Below, one piece after another: positions 59,407 to 64,000 of a stretch of DNA of 64,000 bases. Under the pieces are notes generated by a model. That model did not search any database. It had not been told where the DNA came from and worked only from the letters and a program-made list of their open reading frames with translations. The DNA is taken from positions 558,001 through 622,000 of the forward strand of contig NZ_CP076668.1 in assembly GCF_018968705.1 (NCBI RefSeq). The letters are read 5' to 3'. Each line of letters begins with the position of its first letter. Within the stretch, counting starts at the first letter, position 1. This DNA is from Pseudomonas lijiangensis. GTDB taxonomy: Bacteria; Pseudomonadota; Gammaproteobacteria; Pseudomonadales; Pseudomonadaceae. The position numbers and the translations under genes were made by a program.

Positions 59407-59864
59407 CGCTGCATTTGACTGGCGAAGAGGCCATGATGGGCTTCGGCTCGCGTCTGGGTCAGATCACCCAGGGTGTCGGCGTCATTTTTCTCGAAGGTGA
59501 TCTTGGCGCGGGCAAGACCACGCTTTCCCGTGGCCTGATCCGTGGGCTCGGGCATGTGGGCGCGGTCAAGAGCCCGACGTTTACCCTGGTCGAGCCCTAT
59601 GAAATCGGTTCGATACGCGCCTTTCACTTTGATCTGTATCGCTTGGTTGATCCCGAGGAACTGGAGTTCATGGGGGTGCGGGATTACTTCGATGGGGATG
59701 TGCTCTGCCTGATCGAATGGCCTCAGCGCGGCACAGGCTTTTTGCCAAAGCCCGACCTGACCATTACCATTAGGCCGCATGAGCAGGGGCGGTCTGTAAC
59801 ATTGAGCCCTCAAGGCTCCCGTGGCGAAACCTGGTGTGCCGCTTTGGCTTTGGAATTCAAATAG
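59394..59864 (+). CDS. tsaE: tRNA threonylcarbamoyladenosine biosynthesis ATPase
   Basis: A 156-residue P-loop ATPase of the t6A tRNA modification complex (with TsaB/TsaD). Walker A is GDLGAGKTTLSRG. Other signature parts are VKSPTFTLVEPYE and HFDLYRLVDPEELEFMGVRD. The GTG at 59394 is preceded by GGAGG and lies inside the end of nnr. Length fits (about 155). It is in the conserved order nnr-tsaE-amiB-mutL-miaA. Confidence 0.95.
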   Translation: MSELTLHLTGEEAMMGFGSRLGQITQGVGVIFLEGDLGAGKTTLSRGLIRGLGHVGAVKSPTFTLVEPYEIGSIRAFHFDLYRLVDPEELEFMGVRDYFDGDVLCLIEWPQRGTGFLPKPDLTITIRPHEQGRSVTLSPQGSRGETWCAALALEFK

Positions 59865-59878
59865 ATATGGGGTTAGGT

Positions 59879-61294
59879 ATGCGCATGCGCGCGCTGGTTA
59901 CTGTAGTGGGCCTGCTAGTGATGGCCGTGGCCGTCGAAGCGCTGGCCGCTACCCAAGTACGAAGTGTCCGCTTATGGCGTGCACCGGATAATACCCGGCT
60001 GGTTTTCGATCTGTCCGGGCCTGTCCAGCACAGTGTTTTCACGCTGACATCGCCTGATCGCCTGGTCATCGATATCAATGGCGCGACCCTTGCCGGACCG
60101 CTGAATGTGGCAACGGCCAACACGCCGATCACCAGCATGCGTTCGGCTCAGCGTACTCCGACGGATCTGCGGGTGGTCATCGACCTGAAAAAGGTGGTCA
60201 CGCCCAAGAGCTTCACCCTGGCGCCCAACCAGCAATACGGCAACCGTCTGGTGGTGGACCTGTTCGACAATGCCGCCGACGCCAATCCTGCGCCGACTAT
60301 CCCGGACAACGTGGCCAATACCGCGCCCGCCGTTCCTGTGAGCCCGGCCAAGCCCGAAATCAAGCTGACGCCTGTGCCCAACGGCAAGCGCGATATCGTG
60401 GTCGTGATCGACGCCGGTCATGGCGGCGAAGACCCTGGCGCCTCCGGCGGCAGCGGCCAGCAAGAGAAACATGTGGTGTTGTCCATCGCCAAGGAGCTGC
60501 AACGCCAGATCAATGGTGAAAAGGGCTACCGTGCCGAGCTGACGCGCACCGGCGACTATTTCATTCCGTTGCGCAAACGTACGGAAATCGCTCGTGCCAA
60601 GGGCGCAGACCTGTTCGTGTCCATTCACGCCGACGCCGCACCTTCGAAAGCAGCCTTTGGTGCCTCGGTGTTTGCCTTGTCCGACAAGGGCGCAACCTCC
60701 GAAACCGCACGCTGGCTGGCGGACAGTGAAAACCGTTCCGACCTGATCGGTGGTGCCGGTGCGGTCAGTCTGGATGACAAGGACCGGATGCTGGCAGGGG
60801 TGCTGCTTGACCTGTCCATGACGGCTTCGCTGTCGTCGAGCCTGAACGTCGGGCAGAAGGTGTTGAGCAATATCGGACGGGTGACTTCGCTGCACAAGTC
60901 CCGTGTCGAACAGGCCGGGTTCATGGTGCTCAAGTCCCCTGACATTCCGTCGATCCTGGTGGAAACCGGCTTCATTTCCAACGCCAACGAAGCCAACAAG
61001 CTGACCACGGCTGCTCACCAGCAGGCGCTTGCGCGTTCGATCAACTCCGGCGTCAAACAGTTCTTCCAGCAGAACCCGCCTCAAGGCACTTACATTGCCT
61101 GGCTGCGGGATAACGGCAAGCTGGCGCAGGGGCCTCGTACCCATGTCGTGCGCTCGGGGGAAACCCTGGCGATGGTGGCTGCCCGTTATGACATGAGCGT
61201 GGCGACCCTGCGCAATGCCAACAACCTGAAGACCGATGCCCTGCGCATCGGCCAGGACCTGAGCATCCCGAGCACGGAGGTGGCGGCGCAATAA
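59879..61294 (+). CDS. amiB: N-acetylmuramoyl-L-alanine amidase (AmiB-type)
   Basis: A 471-residue periplasmic amidase that cuts the septal cell wall for daughter separation. The ATG at 59879 gives [20 protein letters not shown], a signal peptide; an ATG at 59867 adds four residues and is an alternative. Regions in order: AMIN domain (about 25-125), linker, Amidase_3 zinc domain ([16 protein letters not shown], then SIHADAA and VETGFISN), and a C-terminal LysM ([19 protein letters not shown]). The stop overlaps the mutL ATG by one base. The activator would be EnvC/NlpD-type, encoded elsewhere. Confidence 0.93.
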   Translation: MRMRALVTVVGLLVMAVAVEALAATQVRSVRLWRAPDNTRLVFDLSGPVQHSVFTLTSPDRLVIDINGATLAGPLNVATANTPITSMRSAQRTPTDLRVVIDLKKVVTPKSFTLAPNQQYGNRLVVDLFDNAADANPAPTIPDNVANTAPAVPVSPAKPEIKLTPVPNGKRDIVVVIDAGHGGEDPGASGGSGQQEKHVVLSIAKELQRQINGEKGYRAELTRTGDYFIPLRKRTEIARAKGADLFVSIHADAAPSKAAFGASVFALSDKGATSETARWLADSENRSDLIGGAGAVSLDDKDRMLAGVLLDLSMTASLSSSLNVGQKVLSNIGRVTSLHKSRVEQAGFMVLKSPDIPSILVETGFISNANEANKLTTAAHQQALARSINSGVKQFFQQNPPQGTYIAWLRDNGKLAQGPRTHVVRSGETLAMVAARYDMSVATLRNANNLKTDALRIGQDLSIPSTEVAAQ

Positions 61295-63234
61295 TGAGTG
61301 ACCTTCTTCTCGACGGCGATCAGGCCGATGCCGCGAATGCGGCCTTGAATGCAGCCCGTATCGAACTGCTCAGCCCGCGACTGGCCAACCAGATTGCTGC
61401 GGGTGAGGTGGTCGAGCGCCCGGCTTCGGTCATCAAGGAACTGCTGGAAAACAGCCTGGATTCCGGTGCCCGACGCATTGACGTCGATGTCGAGCAGGCC
61501 GGTATCAAGCTGCTGAAAGTCCGTGATGATGGCAGTGGCATTTCTTCCGATGACTTGCCTCTTGCACTGGCGCGACATGCGACCAGCAAGATTCGCGAGC
61601 TGGAAGACCTTGAGCGGGTCATGAGCCTGGGGTTTCGGGGTGAGGCACTGGCGTCGATCAGCTCCGTGGCGCGCCTTACCCTGACGTCTCGCACTCGCGA
61701 TGCCGACAAGGCCTGGCAGGTTGAAACCGAAGGGCGCGACATGGCGCCGCGTGTGCAACCCGCCGCGCATCCGGTCGGTACTTCGGTGGAAGTTCGCGAT
61801 CTGTTTTTCAATACGCCGGCGCGTCGCAAGTTTCTCAAGGCCGAGAAGACCGAATTCGATCACCTGCAGGAAGTCATCAAACGCATGGCGCTGGCGCGTT
61901 TCGACGTTGCTTTCCATCTTCGCCACAACGGCAAGACAGTGCTGAGCCTGCACGAAGCCCATGACGATGCTGCACGAGCGCGTCGTGTCGGGGCGATCTG
62001 CGGGCCTGGCTTCCTGGAGCAGGCGCTGCCGATAGAAATCGAGCGCAACGGCCTGCATCTGTGGGGTTGGGTCGGCTTGCCGACGTTCTCGCGCAGTCAG
62101 GCGGATCTTCAGTATTTCTTCGTCAATGGCCGTGCGGTGCGCGACAAGCTGGTGGCCCATGCGGTCCGTCAGGCGTATCGCGACGTGCTGTTCAATGGTC
62201 GGCACCCGACATTCGTGCTGTTTTTCGAGCTGGATCCGGCTGCCGTGGACGTCAACGTTCACCCGACCAAGCATGAAGTGCGCTTCCGTGACGGGCGCAT
62301 GGTGCATGATTTCCTGTATGGCACCCTGCATCGTTCCCTGGGTGATGTGCGCCCCGACGATCAGTTGACCAGCGCGCCGATACCCGTGGTCGAGCGCCCA
62401 AGCGGGCCGCAGGCCGGGGAGTTCGGGCCGCAGGGTGAAATGCGTCTGGCGAACAATGTGCTGGAGCAGCCTCAGGGCGAGCCTTATGCACGACCGGCGT
62501 CTGGCGGTTCGGGCGGTGGCTATCAGTATCAGTACTCGCCACGTCCGACTTCTGCGTTGCCAACTGCCGAAGCGCAAAGTGCCTATCGCGAGTTTTTCGC
62601 GCCGCTGCCCGAGGCTGCACCGGCTTCGCTGCCGGAGTCGCAGAGCGATATTCCGCCACTGGGTTACGCGCTGGCGCAGCTCAAGGGCATTTATATCCTG
62701 TCCGAAAACGCCCACGGGCTGGTGCTGGTGGACATGCATGCCGCCCATGAGCGCATCATGTACGAGCGCCTGAAAATCGCCATGGCCAGCGAAGGCCTCA
62801 GCGGACAGCCGCTGTTGGTGCCCGAATCACTGTCGGTGAGTCAGCGCGAGGCCGATTGTGCTGAAGAGCACATCGCGACCTTCCAGCGCCTGGGCTTCGA
62901 ATTGCAGCGCCTTGGCCCGGAAACCCTGGCCATCCGGCAGATTCCGGCCCTGCTCAAGCAGGCCGAGGCGAACCGTTTGGTCAGTGATGTACTGGCCGAC
63001 CTGATGGAATACGGCACCAGCGACCGGGTGCAGGCGCATATCAACGAACTGCTGGGCACCATGGCGTGCCATGGCGCGGTTCGGGCCAACCGCCGTCTGG
63101 CCATCCCGGAAATGAACGCCTTGCTGCGCGACATGGAAAACACCGAGCGCAGCGGCCAATGCAACCATGGTCGACCCACCTGGACCCAGATGGGCCTGGA
63201 CGACCTGGACAAATTATTCCTGCGCGGTCGTTGA
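61294..63234 (+). CDS. mutL: DNA mismatch repair protein MutL
   Basis: A 646-residue GHKL ATPase and endonuclease of mismatch repair. N-terminal motifs are [30 protein letters not shown] and [12 protein letters not shown]. The C-terminal endonuclease motif [12 protein letters not shown] (residues 480-491) fits DQHA(X)2E(X)4E with methionine for glutamine, so nicking activity is expected, as in pseudomonads that lack MutH. A glycine/proline-rich linker (about 350-450) separates the domains. The ATG overlaps the amidase stop; miaA begins directly after its stop. Confidence 0.96.
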   Translation: MSDLLLDGDQADAANAALNAARIELLSPRLANQIAAGEVVERPASVIKELLENSLDSGARRIDVDVEQAGIKLLKVRDDGSGISSDDLPLALARHATSKIRELEDLERVMSLGFRGEALASISSVARLTLTSRTRDADKAWQVETEGRDMAPRVQPAAHPVGTSVEVRDLFFNTPARRKFLKAEKTEFDHLQEVIKRMALARFDVAFHLRHNGKTVLSLHEAHDDAARARRVGAICGPGFLEQALPIEIERNGLHLWGWVGLPTFSRSQADLQYFFVNGRAVRDKLVAHAVRQAYRDVLFNGRHPTFVLFFELDPAAVDVNVHPTKHEVRFRDGRMVHDFLYGTLHRSLGDVRPDDQLTSAPIPVVERPSGPQAGEFGPQGEMRLANNVLEQPQGEPYARPASGGSGGGYQYQYSPRPTSALPTAEAQSAYREFFAPLPEAAPASLPESQSDIPPLGYALAQLKGIYILSENAHGLVLVDMHAAHERIMYERLKIAMASEGLSGQPLLVPESLSVSQREADCAEEHIATFQRLGFELQRLGPETLAIRQIPALLKQAEANRLVSDVLADLMEYGTSDRVQAHINELLGTMACHGAVRANRRLAIPEMNALLRDMENTERSGQCNHGRPTWTQMGLDDLDKLFLRGR

Positions 63235-64000
63235 ATGAATGCTTTACCACCGGCCATCTTTCTCATGGGGCCAACTGCCGCTGGCAAGACCGATCTTGCC
63301 ATCGAACTGACCAAAGTCCTGCCCTGCGAGCTGATCAGCGTCGATTCGGCGCTGGTCTATCGCGGCATGGATATCGGCACGGCCAAGCCCTCACGGGAAC
63401 AGCTGGCCGAATTTCCCCATCGTCTGATCGATATTCTCGACCCGTCCGAAAGCTACAGCGCCTCCGATTTCCGTACTGACGCCCTGGCTGCCATGGCCGA
63501 AATTACCGCACGGGGAAATATTCCTTTGCTGGTGGGCGGCACTATGTTGTATTTCAAGGCTCTATTGGACGGGCTTGCCGATATGCCTGCCGCCGATGCA
63601 CAGGTTCGAGCCGAGCTTGAAGCCCAGGCAAAGGCCCATGGCTGGCAGGCGTTGCATGATCAGTTGGCTGCCGTGGATCCGGTGTCTGCGGCACGTATCC
63701 ATCCCAACGATCCGCAGCGTCTGATCAGGGCTCTGGAGGTGTATCGGGTCAGCGGGATGAGCATGACAGCGCATCGCGAGCAACAATCTGAGCAAACTGC
63801 TCAAGCCACAGCGTCCGGGCGTCAGCAATTGCCCTATACTGTGGCCAGTCTCGCGATAGCTCCGGCTGATCGCAAGGTGTTACATGACCGCATCGCGCTA
63901 CGCTTTTTGCAAATGCTGGATCAGGGGTTTCTGGACGAAGTACTGGCTTTGCGCTCAAGAGGAGACCTGCATTCAGGGTTGCCATCGATAAGAGCTGTCG
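63235..64000 (+). CDS. miaA: tRNA dimethylallyltransferase, N-terminal part (3' end outside window)
   Basis: The first 255 codons of MiaA, which adds a dimethylallyl group to adenosine 37 of tRNAs reading U-starting codons. The ATG at 63235 directly follows the mutL stop and gives [20 protein letters not shown], with the P-loop. Other motifs are [38 protein letters not shown] and [20 protein letters not shown]. The chain remains open at the window edge, so only the C-terminal part is missing. In pseudomonads hfq follows. Confidence 0.95.
   Translation, partial: MNALPPAIFLMGPTAAGKTDLAIELTKVLPCELISVDSALVYRGMDIGTAKPSREQLAEFPHRLIDILDPSESYSASDFRTDALAAMAEITARGNIPLLVGGTMLYFKALLDGLADMPAADAQVRAELEAQAKAHGWQALHDQLAAVDPVSAARIHPNDPQRLIRALEVYRVSGMSMTAHREQQSEQTAQATASGRQQLPYTVASLAIAPADRKVLHDRIALRFLQMLDQGFLDEVLALRSRGDLHSGLPSIRAV

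Overview
This is a stretch of a Pseudomonas chromosome. The gene order matches the P. aeruginosa region running from glnE through the LPS core genes, waaA, thiC, parE/parC, serB, motAB and orn to mutL/miaA. The GTGGGAGCGAAT...ATTCGCGAA repeats and the very large dermonecrotic-type toxin gene point to the fluorescens/syringae side of the genus. The species cannot be fixed by eye. Almost all of the window is coding. No tRNA, rRNA, insertion sequence, prophage or CRISPR array was seen.

Layout. (1) 1-1328: 3' part of glnE, then a repeat-rich gap. (2) 1550-8497: a tightly overlapping LPS inner-core operon, waaF-waaC-waaG-waaP followed by three more kinase-fold genes, the last of them a tandem double kinase. 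(3) 8517-14624, opposite strand: one 2035-residue protein of the dermonecrotic-toxin (DUF6543) type. It ends in two ChaN/EreA/TIKI-like domains, of which only the second keeps the signature residues. (4) 14946-24829: the core and envelope block resumes with a carbamoyltransferase, two glycosyltransferases, a reverse-strand kinase-like gene, msbA, a Mig-14 homologue, a DnpA-like de-N-acetylase and hldE. (5) 24917-28284, reverse strand: an unknown protein, an aldo/keto reductase, an FAD oxidoreductase and an SMR transporter. (6) 28421-31184: waaA converging on tolC. (7) 31348-33477: TPP riboswitch and thiC. (8) 33541-43744: a lipoprotein, then nudF-yqiB-cpdA-yqiA-parE, two small envelope genes, parC and a PqiC-like lipoprotein. 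(9) 43924-54278: an Smp-like membrane protein, serB, a PilZ-like protein, psd, rhdA, an HDOD protein, motA and motB. (10) 54334-64000: rsgA, orn, a TRIC-type membrane protein, queG, nnr, tsaE, an AmiB-type amidase, mutL and the 5' part of miaA.

How it fits together. HldE makes ADP-heptose, WaaC and WaaF add it, WaaA adds Kdo, WaaP and the neighbouring kinases phosphorylate the core, the carbamoyltransferase and glycosyltransferases decorate it, and MsbA flips the product. Mig-14 and DnpA homologues add peptide-tolerance and surface-modification functions. The other blocks are conserved housekeeping clusters for thiamine synthesis, topoisomerase IV, flagellar motor, ribosome assembly, RNA turnover, tRNA modification and mismatch repair.

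The most unusual feature is the toxin gene lying inside the LPS core locus, with an intact-looking and a degenerate copy of the same enzyme-like domain in tandem. Also notable are two kinase-fold LPS genes whose catalytic aspartate is replaced, a double-kinase fusion, and repeat elements that supply stop codons for waaA and queG.
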